Positions 13,430 to 25,781 of a DNA stretch of 64,000 bases are shown piece after piece. The notes beneath the pieces are model-generated. The model saw nothing but the letters and a program-made list of their open reading frames with translations. It did no database searches and was not told where the DNA came from. The DNA comes from Cladophialophora immunda. Taxonomy: Eukaryota; Ascomycota; Eurotiomycetes; Chaetothyriales; Herpotrichiellaceae. Both the position numbers and the translations under genes were made by a program. The stretch is from contig NW_015622550.1 in NCBI RefSeq assembly GCF_000835495.1, positions 4,298 to 68,297 of the forward strand. The letters are read 5' to 3'. Every line of letters begins with the position of its first letter. Position 1 is the first letter of the stretch.

Positions 13430-16400
13430 TACTAGACCTACTCCTCCTTATGAGTGCGGGTGGAGATCTTATGCGTCCCTTCACCGTAATAGTCATATCG
13501 GAGCTAGCCTAGGTCATCAGAACATAACCTCACTAGTTCCACTCTGTCTAAGTACTCACTTATGATCTGTCATTAGCACGTCGTACTAGTCATAAACTAG
13601 GTCATCACCTCATCTTCAGCGTCTAGTCCGCCATATAAGAGTCAAGCTTTAGCAGTCTAATACGGGACAAGAATGATCGAATTAACTATTTCGCCCCCGC
13701 GTCTACTATACCCACTCTACTACGCGAAGTCGATCATCGAGTATAGAACGTTAACGTAGAGAACGAAAATAATGCCGGGAATGTCCACCCCCGTCCCAAG
13801 TGCGGACGTAGTCACGATCAATCCTCTATAGCGAACCTAATACTTAAGTTATTTAGCCCAATCGTAGATACTAGCGTAGTAGTGATAGTAACTCAGCTAC
13901 TGGGCGAGCGTCACGTAGAAATCCTTAGATAAACTGTATACTACCTCTCGCTCTCAGCGCTACTATAAGTGGTATAATTAGCGCTGATAGATCTAAAGTA
14001 CTTTAGTCTCAAGTTCGCCTAATCAGTATCGTTGAACTAAGTATCAATAACGCGGTTAAATAGTACTAGCTTAGATAATATAAGTATAGTAAATCGCTAG
14101 ACTATCTTCAAGCTCATGAACTCAATATAGTAGTAGCGTAGCTATAAGTATATAGATTAAGCACCTAAGACTATGAACTGTCCGGACGCTAGAGAGATTC
14201 TTCTGTTAGTGACTGTCGGTAAATATATAGTAGTCTTCGTCAATAAAGATATGTTAAAGTAGCCCCGCTTATATTAGTATTCATCCATATATCATAAAGT
14301 AGTCCTAGATAGTAATGTTAGTACTAACCACTACGAGTTGAGCGGGATTTATATCGCTAGATTTCCACTCGAAGTAATTAATACCGGCCTTTCGAAATTA
14401 GTTAACTACGTTATTAACTAGTACTCAGAATGGAGCGATGAAAATCGTGACCCCCTCCTTCTCTAGTATAATAGGAAGTATAGCTAGTAATGTCTTTCCA
14501 CCGCTAGTTAGTAGAACTATAGTTACTAGTGACTTACCCTATAGAATAGTTATAAGAGCTTCTTCTTACTCCCAAGATCGAAACCCTACAACGCCATCAC
14601 TAAAGAGACAATAGAGACCTTCTTTAATCTACCTAAGAGAAGTATCGATCGTAGTAAAAGCTACTAGAGAAGAAGAAGAATGAGATATAGTGATAGCGGG
14701 AGCCGCCCCCCTAGGAGTCTAGTTAGTATCAAAGAGTGATCGCTAGCGCGGTATATAAGATAGTCTTTCCCATAATTCCCGCACCCTACGCTTACCGGGA
14801 CCTATAGAAGATAGGCTAGTACTAAGAGTAGTACTGGTGAGATAAGAAGACTTATAGGAAAGCTATAAAGTAACGCTCACTATACTAAGAAAGCGATGTC
14901 AGCCCTCACTAATAGGATAAAGCGCCTTAATTAGCTTTAGCGTCAAATGCTTTATAATATCGACCCGGACACCGTAACGACTTACACTAATCATATCACT
15001 ACGACTACTCTATAACTTAATCAGGTCTTCTAGCTCTCGCTTAGGCTCTTCCACTTTACCAAGCTCTTACTTATAACCGTCCATAAACTAGTCTAAGACT
15101 ACTTCGCGCCTAATACTGATGATAATATACTAAAAGTTAAGTGTATAAAATTAATACCCCAGTCTAAGCGCTATTTATCGTTTAATAACCTACGTTAAGT
15201 AGTCAGTCTCCTACGGCCCTTTCTCATTATACTAGATATAGTCACTAATCCACTACTTTTATGTCTAAACTAAGAGATATTCATATAATAACTATAGGTA
15301 CACTAAGAAGATAATGAGTATCTACTCTACCTACTACGGGAGAAAGCGTAGGATAACTTTAGGTATACTAAAGAGTTATTAGAACTTATAGTATTAAATA
15401 ATGATTAAACTACTACCGTTAATAATAAAGTAATTCCGGTCTTATAGAGATCTATTATAAAAGTGGATTACCGTAAGCTCCGTTCCCTAAGCTAGTGATC
15501 TATATAAAGAGTAGATACTAAAGAGTAATCGCTCTAAGATCTCTATCCTTTTGGCGAGATACTGTTAGACATTACGAAGCTTCTACGTCCTATCCTTATA
15601 GTGTAGTTAATATTTCCCATATTAAAGTAGTATCTAATAGAATATCTACTCTTAGCTACTCTAGAGTCCATTCCTATAATGTATGATAAATAAGTAGCCG
15701 TAAAGAGTAAATATTTAGTTATCTTTAATCAAATCTAGATTAATTATAAACCGTTTCGACTCGTCCCGAACCTACATTAGCTCCTCCTATAGTAGCTTTT
15801 CAGTCTACTAGACGTTATCTAATACTATATGCTGGAATATACTAAGTATAATCGTAATTTCCTTATAGAATATAGTTTACTTATCGCGAGCCTATATAAT
15901 TATGACTACATTACTAGTATTAAGCGCCATAAACTTTCCATATACTAGGAGGTTGATCAACTCGCTTATTAGCGTACCACCCCTATCAGCGAGAAACTCA
16001 CGACGCTATTAGAGAAAGTATTTACTCTAGCTCAGCTCATAAAGTTATCTCTCTTATGTTGATATAGGTAATAAGAGCTCAGCGCTAATGACCCGGATAT
16101 CCTAGACTAACCTAGTAAGAATATATAAAAAATTCACCGCCTCCTTTAGCCGCCGGTTCTCCTTATCGATACCTAAGATAGTAGTAAAGTGAATCAATAC
16201 ACTTTAGAACTTATCGCTACTAACCTTATAGAAAATAAACTAAGTAAAAAACTTCCTTATAGCCTCTACTTTAACCGCCTTAGATAAATCCTAGTCATAT
16301 ATTTTATAGTATAAATTAGCGGTATACTACTTCTAGGCCTCTATCTATAGGAATAGCTCCTAGGTATCTTTAGTCTTATTAACTTCCTAATATAACTCTA

Positions 16401-17661
16401 ACTTAATAAGTGACATCGCCTTACTATAAGTAATACCCTTAGAAGTGGTAGAAAGAGATTTATTATCGCTATTATTATCTATATAATAAGTGAGGGTATT
16501 ATCGAAATTAAGCCCGGGAACATTATAGTTATTAGAAGTGACGTCGTTATACTAGGATCGTAATATAGATATATTAGTTACTATTAGGGCTACGGTACCC
16601 GAAATACGATTAGATATACTATAGGAAATAGAACTAGGAGATAGATCGATAGAAATATGATAGGCGGAGTCTAGCGTTCTAGTACTGATACTACTATAGA
16701 ACCAGACTCGTATAGTATAATAGAGAAATTAGTGTGGATACCTAAGATACTAATCCTCGCTTTTAATATTCTGAAGCCTCCTAAATAGTCGTAGAGAGAC
16801 CTTATATTACTTTTCGCTCCTAAGCTAGTATTAAGTCTCTTAGTCTAGTATACGGACTCCCTTAATAGCCTAGTAGGTAAAGATATTGAAGATCTCCACT
16901 ATCTTAACTAAGAGTAGTTTATTTAAGTTAGGTAATTGACTTATATATACTAGTCACTTAAGATTACGGCCTTAGAAGTACTATTACTATAACGTTCGAC
17001 TCCACTAGCTAGTGTAGTCCTACTTTAGTATCTCAGCCTTAAGTTTCTCTATATTAAGCTCGTACTTAGTATCTATAGCGGTAGCATTAGCGAGTAGCTT
17101 CTCCATCTCTACTTGAGCTTACTAGGTTAGGAGTGGGACAGTAACCGGCGTATTTAGAGTAGATAGTGTTCTATAGAGACGTAGGTAAGCTGACTAAGTA
17201 CTAGACGGCCCCAAAGAGCTAATGAGTATAGGTGTATTAGCGGGTATATAAACTGGGAAGTACTTGACCTTACTAGCTACGGTAAACTACGTTTGAGCCT
17301 ATACCTAACTCCAAAGTTCGGGCATTTACTTAGTCTTCCTCCAACTATACTCCTTTCGAGCGTAGATCTTAATCCCCTTAGGATGAGAACTCACCTAGCT
17401 ATATCGCTTAGCGCTATAGAGATATGCTAGAACGGGCACCTTAAGCCCATTAATTAGTGCTAAATAGGGCGGTAGAGTCCGTACCGCGATTAGTAGTACT
17501 ACTTCCTAGTATCTATACTGATTAGCGAGGTATTTCTGTTATTCTTTAGATAGCTCTTTATACTCTTTATATAGATAGATAGCGGACTTTGTTACGGTAT
17601 ATCCGTACCGTAAGTAAATGAAGACCTTATAGTCTTCATTATAGATAATAAAATCTTCCAT
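13430..17661 (-). pseudogene. OrsD-RecQ fusion helicase relic, copy 3
   Basis: The minus strand begins MEDFIIYNEDYKVFIYLRYG (ATG at 17,659-17,661). The two Tyr in FIYLRYG sit where the CxxC of an OrsD-type C2H2 finger is expected, as TGC-to-TAC RIP changes would give. Further on come LYSAKRYSWVSSHPKGIKIY and FPVYIPA, typical of that domain. After a long degraded middle part come the helicase motifs: Walker A TSGGKTL (about 14,480-14,520), HIFIDE (about 14,215-14,260), motif V TSALGTGVDIPG (13,773-13,833) and a damaged motif VI with GGE near 13,690-13,725. Stops are frequent throughout. Its 5' two-thirds and upstream flank are duplicated immediately to the right. Copy 3 differs in sequence from copies 1 and 2, so the three represent separate subfamilies. 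Confidence 0.78.
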
Positions 17662-18536
17662 TTCTATTAACCCTATAGTACTATAAATAGTAGGTAATTA
17701 AAGGTCTATAAAGCGAAATACGGTATGAGTAATTCCTCTAACTAAGCTATAGCGATACTAACTTATTTTGGGGACGTATACTCTAGCGTACACTACGTAA
17801 TAGTATTATAACGATAATAGATAACTATAACTTAATAGATCTAATTTAGCTAAATAAATAAATACCTTCTATACTTAGCTTATTATAGTTACCGTATTAA
17901 TAGGTGTGGAATATCGCTATTTGGGCGTACGGCCTAATTAGGCCTAGCGCTTTATCACGTGACTAGTGGATACTACTAGTCTATACTAGTACTAGATCAC
18001 GTGGTATAAGTGGCGATACTAGGTGGTGTGATCGCTTATTAATAGCGATTCAAGGGATTTCTTTTATCTTCTATTATTACCACCTATTATCTATATAAGG
18101 ACGCTTCTACCTCCTAGATAGTTATCTCAACTCAAGTCTTTTAGTATCTAGTAAATGACCTCCTCCGACCGTACACTCAGACCTTCTAACAATAGGAAAA
18201 TATATAAAGTTAAAGATAGAAGTTATGATTTAGGAATTTATAAATACTATAGGACCCGAAATTATCTTACGGTAGTACGCTATATACCCCTAACGATACT
18301 CTAACCCTATTAAAACCGTACCTAAGTAACTATACCTCGTCTAATAGTGAATGATACTAGAATTAATAGAGCTTATTAAGTAGAGTTAAGCTATCTACTT
18401 TTTGAATATATTAGTGTCAGTGTATAGAGCTAAGTAGAAAGTAATCCTACTGAATAATCCTACCTAAAAACCTTAAACGTAGCTCTCCTATTGGCCACTC
18501 TACGAGTAATCCTACAGGATTCCAGGGTCCTCTTAG
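14854..18536. repeat. Tandem repeat unit B (3,391 bp plus an inserted solo LTR)
   Basis: First of three nested direct repeats. It runs from ATAGGAAAGCT at 14,854 to the next ATAGGAAAGCT at 18,537, a distance of 3,683 bp. Subtracting the 292 bp added by the solo LTR and its target duplication leaves exactly 3,391 bp, the length of unit C. It holds the N-terminal and middle coding part and the 5' flank of helicase relic 3. Confidence 0.9.
17905..18191. mobile_element. Solo LTR of an LTR retrotransposon
   Basis: A 287-bp insertion begins TGTGGAATATCG and ends TTCTAACA, with the TG...CA ends of LTRs. It is flanked by a 5-bp target duplication ATAGG (17,900-17,904 and 18,192-18,196). The empty site is preserved in unit C near 21,580-21,590, where the flanks join directly. 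A TATATAAGG promoter-like motif lies near 18,092. No internal retrotransposon sequence remains, so this is an LTR-LTR recombination product. Confidence 0.92.
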
Positions 18537-21500
18537 ATAGGAAAGCTACGAAGCGACGCTTACCATACTAAGAAAGCGATATTAGCCCTCACTAATAGGA
18601 TAAAGCGCCTTAATTAGCTTTAGCGTTAAATGCTTTATAATGTCAGCCTAGACACTATAACGACTCACACTAATCACATCACTACGACCACTCTATAACT
18701 CGATTAGGTCTTCTAGCTCTCGCTTAGGCTCTTCCACTTTACTAAGCTCTTACTTATAACCGTCCGTAAACTAGTCTAAGACTACTTCGCGCCTAATACT
18801 AATAACGATATACTGAAAGTTAAGCGTATGAAATCAATACCCCAGTCTAAGCGCTATTTACTATTTAATAACCTACGTTAAGTAGTCAGTCTCCTATAGC
18901 CCTTTCTCATTATACTAGATATAGTCACTAATCCGCTACTTTTATGTCTAAACTAAGAGATATTCGTATAATAACTATAGGTATACTAAGAAGATAATAA
19001 GTATCTACCCTACCTACTACGGGAGAAAGCGCGGGATAACTTTAGGCGTACTAAAGAGTTACTAGGACTTATAGTATTAAATGACGATTAAACTACTACT
19101 ATCGATAATGAAGTAATTCCAGTCTTATAGAGATCTATTACGAAAGTGGATCGCCATAAGCTCCGTTCCCTAAGCTAGTAATCTATACAAAGAGTAGATA
19201 CTAAAGAGTAATCGCTCTAAGACCTCTATCCTTTTAGCGAGATACTATTAGACGTTACGAAGCTTCTACGTCCTATCCTTATAGCGTAGTCAATATTTCC
19301 CGCGTTAAAGTAGTATCTGATAGAATATCTACTCTCGGCTACCCTAGAGTCTATTCCTATAGTGCGTAATAAATAAGTAGTCGCGAAGAGTAAATGTTTA
19401 GTCATCTTTAATCAAATCTAGATTAATTATAAACCGTTTTGACTCGTCCTAAACCTACATTAGCTCCTCCTATAGTAGCTTTTCAGTCTACTAGACGTTA
19501 TCTAATACTATATACCAGAATACACTAAGTATAATCGTGATTCCCTTATAGAATATAGTTTACTTATTATGAGCCCATATAATCGTAGCTACGTTACTAG
19601 TGTTAAGCACTATAAACTTTCCGTACGCTAGGAGGTTGATCAACTCGCTTATTAGCGTACTACCCCTATTAATAAGAAACTTATAACGCTATTAGAGAAA
19701 GCGTTCACCCTAGCTTAGCTTATGGAGTTATCTCTCTCGTATTGATATAAGTAATAAGAGCTCGGTACTAATAACCTAGATATCCTAGACTAACCTAGTA
19801 AGAATATATAAAAAATTCACCGCCTCCTTTAGCTACTAGTTCTCCTCGTTAATGCCTAAGACGGTAGTAAAGTAAATCAATACGCTTTAGAACTTATCGC
19901 TACTAACCTTATGGAAAATAAACTAAGTAAAAAACTTCCTTATAGCCTCTACTTTAACTACCTCGGATAAATTCTAGTCATATATTTTATAGTATAAATT
20001 AGTAGTATACTACTTCTAGGCCTCCGTCTATAGGAATAGCTCCTAGGCATCTTTAGTCTTATTAACTTCCTAATATAGCTCTAACTTAATAAGTAACGTC
20101 GCCTCACTATAGATAGTACTCTCAGAAGTGGTAGAAAGAGATTCATTATCGCTATTATCGTCTATATAATAAGTAGGGGTATCATCGAAATTGAGTCCGG
20201 GAACATTATGGTTATTAGAAGTAGCGTTATTATACTAGGATTATAGTATAGATATATCAGTTACTATTGGGGCTACGGTACCTGAAATATAATTAGGTAT
20301 ACTATAGGAAATAGAACTAGGAGATAGATCGATAGAAACATAATGGGCGGGGTCTAGCGTTCTAGCGCTGATACTACTATAGAACTAGACTCGCATAGTA
20401 TAATAGAGAAATCAGTATGGATACCTAAGATACTGATCCTTACTTTTAATATTCTAAAGCCTCCCAAATAGTCGTAGAGAGACCTTATATTACTTTTCGC
20501 TCCTAAGCTAGTGTTAAGTCTCTTAGTCTAGTGTACGGACTCCCTTAACGGCCTAATAGGTAAAGATATTGAAGATCTCCACTATCTTAACTAAGAGTAG
20601 TTCGTCTAAGTTGAGTAATTAACTCGTATATATTAGCTACTTAAGATTACGGCCTTAGAAGTGCTATTACTATAACGTTCGACTCCACTAGCTAATATAG
20701 TCCTACTTTAGTATCTCAGCCTTAAGTTTCTCTATATTAAGCTTGTACTTAGTATCTATAGTGGTAGCGTTAGTAAGTAGCTTCTCTATCTCCGCTCGAG
20801 CTTACTAAGTTAGGAGTAGGACAGTAACTAGCGTATTTAGAGTAGATAGTGTTCTATAGAGACGCGGGTAAGCCGACTAAGCACTAGACGGCCCTAAAGA
20901 GCTAGCGAGTATAGGCGTATTAGCGGGTATACGAACCGGAAAGTACTTAACCTTACTAGCCGCGGTAAACTACGTTTGAGCCTATACCTAACTCTAAAGT
21001 TTGGGCATTTACTTAGTCTTCCTCTAACTATACTCCTTTTAAGCGTAGATCTTAATCCCCTTAAGATGAGAACTTACCTAGCTATATCGCTCGGCGCTAT
21101 AGAGATATGCTAGAACGGGCGCCTTAAGCCTATTAATTAGTACTAAATAGGGCGGCGGAGTCCGTACCGTAATTAGCAGTACTACTTCCTAATGTCTATA
21201 CTGATTAGCGAGGTATTTCCATTATTCTTTAGATAGCTCTTTATACTCTTCGTATAGATAGATAGTAGACTTTATTACGGTATATCCGTACTATAAGCAA
21301 ATGAAGACCTTATAGTCTTCATTATAGATAATAAAATCTTCTATTTCTATTAACCCTATAGCACTATAAATAGTGGGCGATTAAAGGTCTATAAAGCGAA
21401 ATGCGGTATAAGTAATTCCTCTAACTAAGCTATAGCGATACTAACTCATTTTGGGGACGTACACTCTAGCGTATACTACGTAATAGTATTATAATAATAA

Positions 21501-21927
21501 TAGATAACTATAACTCGATAGATCTAATTTAGCTAAATAAATAAATACCTTCTATACTTAGCTTATTATAGTCACCGTATTAATAGGAAAATATATAAAG
21601 TTAAAGATAGAAGTTATAGTTTAGGAATTTATAAATACTATAGGATCCGAAATTATCTCGCGGTAGTACGCTATATACCCCTAACGATACCCTAACCCTA
21701 TCAAAACCGTACCTGAGTAACTATACCTCGTCTAATAATGAATAATACTAGAATCGATAGAGCTCATTAAGTAGAGTCGAGCTATCTACTTTTCGAATAT
21801 ATTAGCGTCAGTATACGGAGCTAAGTAGAAAGTAATCCTACCGAATAATCCTACCTGAAAACCTTAAACGTAGCTCTCCCATTGGCTACTCCACGAGTAA
21901 TCCTACAGGATTCTAGGGTCCTCTTAG
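18537..21927. repeat. Tandem repeat unit C (3,391 bp)
   Basis: Second copy of unit B, same orientation and without the solo LTR. Its left end falls just short of the helicase motifs, so those are absent. Its right end is the shared terminus CCTCTTAGATAGG. Differences from unit B are nearly all C/T or G/A transitions. Confidence 0.9.
18541..21343 (-). pseudogene. Truncated OrsD-RecQ relic lacking the helicase part
   Basis: Coding remains inside unit C, aligned with 14,858-17,661 of copy 3. The start codon has been lost: the CCAT that gives ATG in copy 3 reads CTAT here (21,341-21,343), a RIP-type change. The N-terminal C2H2-type and middle segments are recognisable by alignment with copy 3, but the Walker A and DEAH parts were never included in this duplicate. 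It carries multiple stops and is non-functional. Confidence 0.75.
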
Positions 21928-21955
21928 ATAGGATTCTAGGGTCCTCTTAGATAGG
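21928..21955. repeat. 23-bp direct duplication at the C/D junction
   Basis: The right terminus of unit C, ATTCTAGGGTCC followed by TCTTAGATAGG, is repeated with a 23-bp period just before unit D starts. ATAGG therefore occurs at 21,928 and again at 21,951. Confidence 0.85.
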
Positions 21956-22500
21956 TCTATAAAGCGAAATGCGGTGTGAGCGATTCCTCTAACTGAGCTG
22001 TGGCGATACTAACTCATTTTGGGGACGTACACTCTAGCGTACACTACGTAATAGTGTCATAACGACAACGGACAACTACAACTCGATAGATCTAATTTAG
22101 CCGAATAAATGAATACCTTCTATACTTAGCTTATTATAGTCACTATATTGATGGGAAAATGCATAAAGTTAAAGATGGAAGTTATGGTTTAGGAATTTAT
22201 GAATACTATAGGACCCGAAATCATCTCGCGGTAGTACGCCGTATACCCCTAACGATGCCCTAACCCTATCAAAACCACACCTGAGTAACTACACCTCGTC
22301 TAATGGTGAATGATACTGGAATCGATAGAGCTCATCGAGTAGAGTCGAGCCATCTACTTTTCGAATGTATTAGCGTCGGTGCACAGAGCTAAGCAGAAAG
22401 TAATCCTACCGAATAATCCTACCTGAAAACCTTAAACGCAGCTCTCCCATTGGCCACTCCACGAGTAATCCTACAGGATTCCAGGGTCCTCTTGGATAGG
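21956..22500. repeat. Tandem repeat unit D (545 bp), least mutated copy
   Basis: Third nested copy. It corresponds base for base in length to the last 545 bp of unit C (21,388-21,932). Its left end lies about 45 bp upstream of the lost start codon, so it contains only the 5' flank of the helicase gene. It still has TG/CA where units B and C have TA (for example GCGGTGTGAGCG here against GCGGTATAAGTA in C), so it shows the pre-RIP state. Confidence 0.88.
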
Positions 22501-23743
22501 GATATTTATAACTATAATTAGGGCCTTAACTCGTAGCTAAGTTAAGAGACCTTAAGACCCTATGAAGAGCGAGTACTATACCCTAGCTCCGTATAAAGGG
22601 GGAGTATATATCTTCCCTCTACCGGACCTATACGTAAAGGGTGAAGGGAGTACTCTAGGAGCTATAGAAGATATGGCCTACGGTTAACTATTATAAGGAG
22701 TAACCTAATAATTATGGGCGCTATAGGTAGAGGACGAATAGTGTAGAGACCGTAGGTGGGAGATACTAGATATAACACTACTATATAAGTCTCGGAGGAG
22801 GGGCTAGTCCGTTAATAGTATGAACTTAGTACGCTACTAAAACGCCGCGTATATACCTTACGATCCCCGTATTAAGGTAGAGATCCTATACGTTAATTAT
22901 AACGACTTATAGTAGGGGGGATACTTTAGTAATTAGCGGACCGTAGAGGTAATATGTAGGTTCTATTAGTAGTTAACGTTATAGAAGGATATATAGGACT
23001 ATATCCGCTTATGTATTATATACTAGAGAATGAAAGTACTAAGGTATAAGTTGTATAGTCTACTAGAACTACTACCGTAGCCTAAGAGACCCTAGTAGGA
23101 TATCTCTATAGACTTTATTGTAAGCTTACTACTGTCAAAACATAGGGGAAGAGTATACGACGCGATACTAAATATAGTCGATTAATACTCGAAGATAGTT
23201 AGATATATCCCTTACACTAGGTTAATAGATACCCTAGAGATAGTAGAGCTATTAGTTAATAAGATCTTTATAAAGTATGGAGTACCTCGCTTTATTATAA
23301 GTGATAGAGGCACTACCTTTATTATAGAATACTAGGGGAGTATATACTACTACCTTACGATTCGTAGACGCTTCTCCACCGTATACTACCCGTAGATAGA
23401 TGGGTAGACGGAGAGGATAAACTAAACACTGGAAGTATACCTCCGGTGCTACACTAACTATAAATAGGACGATTAGGTAGCCCTCCTAGCTAGCGCTAAG
23501 TTTGCCTATAATAATGTAGTAAATGTTAGTATAGGAAAGGCACCGTTCTAAGTTATCTATACCTTTACACCTACGATGCGGATTAATACTATACCCCTAG
23601 AGGAAGGTACTTATAGTGAAAATGTATAGTAAGACGTAATGGTAATGGCCGAGTCTTAGTAGCGTAGCGAAGATACCTAGAAGTCTAGTTAAGAGAGCGC
23701 CGTAAGGCATTATAATAAGGGACGGAAGGATATAGCGTTTGTA

Positions 23744-23938
23744 GTGGGGGATAAGGTATTCCTCTCTACAAAGTATATACGCACCTACCGTATTAGCCCT
23801 AAGCTCTCAGACCACTTTATCGGCCTGTTTAAGGTACTAGAGAGGTTTAGTACGAATACCTATAGGTTAGAGTTACTAGTAAAATATAGGCGCTTATATT
23901 ATACCTTCTATATATCCTTACTAGAACTGTATCACTAA
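23744..23938 (+). pseudogene. Retrotransposon integrase C-terminus (GPY/F-like)
   Basis: A 64-codon open stretch starting GDKVFLSTKYIRTYR and ending FYISLLELYH. This is the characteristic segment between integrase core and chromodomain of fungal gypsy chromoviruses. It stayed open by chance in otherwise stop-rich DNA and is not an independent gene. Confidence 0.85.
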
Positions 23939-25497
23939 AGAGAGGGTAGAGTCACTCCGGAGCCTCTAGATATTAAGGGCGAAGAGGAATAGGAGGTAGA
24001 ACGTATACTAGACGTAGTTAAGATAAAGGTAGATAAGGAGAGATTCCTAGTCCGCTAGAAAGGCTACGGCGAGGAAGGCGATACCTAGGAACCTATTGAG
24101 CATCTTATATACGCGAGCGAAGCACTGGAAGAATTCATAAGGAAAAAAGTATTATTAGTAGCTAAGCCGTAGTGTACATAGGGCGTAGGTTAAGCGCATA
24201 AGGCGTATAGATACTATATAGGCGAGATAGAGCCACCACCATAACCCCTTATAGACGCGCATAAAGCGTAAGTATATCGGGGCAGAAACGCACCTATAGT
24301 GTAGACGAACTACCTTACCCTTAGGCTATAGTATTATTACTAGTAACATTAGGATAGTTAGGGTCTCCATTAGGCTAGTCGTAGTATAGGGTAACGTTAG
24401 ACACTTAGACATAATCAGGCTAGGTTAGTAGGATAATTCTACCCTAAGAAAAAAATTAGCTATACGTTTCGTATACGCTTCGGGTACGTATACGTTAAGC
24501 GTTAACCTTAGCGATAGTGCGAGTTATATAGACTAGTATTTATATAGTTACCTCAGCCGTAGTGGCCGGGGCCGCCTCCGCCGACGCGGCGGCCTTCTCC
24601 TTACGGAGGGTAGCTAGGACGTTGCCGGCGTAAGGGAGGAGCTTAGCGGTCACCTTACTAGATATACTTATGGCCTTAGATACGGCCTTAGAGGCCTAGC
24701 GTAGATTAGGATCTATATAGGTAGTTAATAGGGGGAGCGCACACGAAGCGTAGGCGAAGCGTAGGAAAAACGTATAGGACCGGAGGGGTTAATCTTCATC
24801 ACGAGATAACTAATTATCGATAAGCTCGTTAATAATCCTCTAGTAGTTAATAGGGACCTGGAAAAAATTAGAGTGCGTTTCGCATACGTTTTGGGTACGC
24901 TTACCGTGCGACAATCGGTATAACCGGCCTAGTAGCGGGTGTACTTAACGGAACCGGGGTTGATAGAGTAGACGGTAGTATCGGCGTCGATACCTAGGGC
25001 GCGAACATAACGTTAATAAAACTCATGACGGCGCTAGTACGTTATGGTGAATAATAGGCGCGGAGGCAGTACGTGGGCTAAACGTAGGGTTAGCGTACCC
25101 GCTGCGCTTATAGAAGTGGGGTAGAGTACTCACCGGGGCGTAACTTAGGAGGTATCTTAAGTTGAATAAGTCTTATAGGCGTAGAGTAGGCGAAACGGAT
25201 ATAAAACGGATGGAGAGCGCATATGCGGCGTATACGAGACGTAGATCTGAAGATAAAGAAGAGAAAATAAAATAAAAGAGGAAGAGGAAGAGAGATTTAT
25301 GGGAAAAGTTTCGGTATTAGGCGCTAGTCTAGATTAGGACCCCTAATAAAATAAACACTAAAACAATGGAAGGTGTCTTAGCGCGGCGTATATAGTACTC
25401 ACGAGGTGCACTAGATTCATATACGAGACTCGCTAAGACTAACTATACGTTGTTCCTAACGGCTAACGAATACCTAGCGCTTGAGGGTAAGCGCCTT

Positions 25498-25513
25498 AGG
25501 GGGAGGGGGTAGT
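25498..25513 (+). other. Polypurine tract of the gypsy relic
   Basis: A purine-rich stretch with GGGGGAGGGGG directly precedes the LTR start TGTTAGGG, the position used for plus-strand priming in LTR retrotransposons. Confidence 0.75.
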
Positions 25514-25773
25514 TGTTAGGGATCTCTCCCTAAACATAATAAACCGGCTAAGTATGGGCGCTAAGGTTACATAATATATTAGGGGCGTATGCTGCGCGCA
25601 CCCTGCTCAAACCCTCTTTAAGGCTTTGAGTCTCTGTATATAGGGCTAGAGCTATCAGTACTAGGCGTTATTGCTTCTATCAACCTGTCTATCTACCGCT
25701 TCCCTTACACGGACAGAGTAGAGTATATTTCTATACGAAAGTCATTTATTTGGACGGACCGACGCGTTTAACA
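25514..25773 (+). mobile_element. 3' LTR of the gypsy relic
   Basis: A 260-bp LTR with inverted termini TGTTA...TAACA. It starts TGTTAGGGATCTCTCCCTAAA right after a polypurine tract and ends at GTTTAACA. A TATATAGGG motif lies near 25,637. No second copy occurs in the window, so the 5' LTR is lost or outside. RIP-like composition stops at its right end. Confidence 0.8.
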
Positions 25774-25781
25774 CGCGTCGG
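25759..25781. repeat. Perfect inverted repeat across the LTR end
   Basis: Arms CCGACGCGT (25,759-25,767) and ACGCGTCGG (25,773-25,781) are separated by TTAAC. The palindrome straddles the LTR/host junction. It could be an insertion-site preference or a chance extension of the LTR end. Confidence 0.8.

Larger units (their letters stand above)
22501..25773 (+). mobile_element. 5'-truncated Ty3/gypsy chromovirus relic
   Basis: RIP-degraded 3' half of a gypsy-type LTR retrotransposon on the plus strand. In order: an integrase H2C2-like zinc region with His/Cys partly changed to Tyr (about 22,870-23,060), an integrase core start DFIVSL (about 23,110), KYGVPRFIISDRGT (about 23,270-23,320), TERIN (about 23,410-23,430), an open GPY/F-type segment (23,744-23,938), a chromodomain-like ERFLVR-stop-KGYGEEGDT-stop-EP (about 24,040-24,105), about 1.3 kb of degraded 3' sequence, a polypurine tract and the 3' LTR. 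Reverse transcriptase, RNase H and the 5' LTR are missing; the element abuts repeat unit D. Stops appear throughout. Confidence 0.85.

Noticed and set aside
24540..24680. GC-rich patch in the gypsy relic as a separate gene
   Set aside because: Ala-rich translations without a start, stop pattern or domain; more likely an unmutated part of the element's 3' region.
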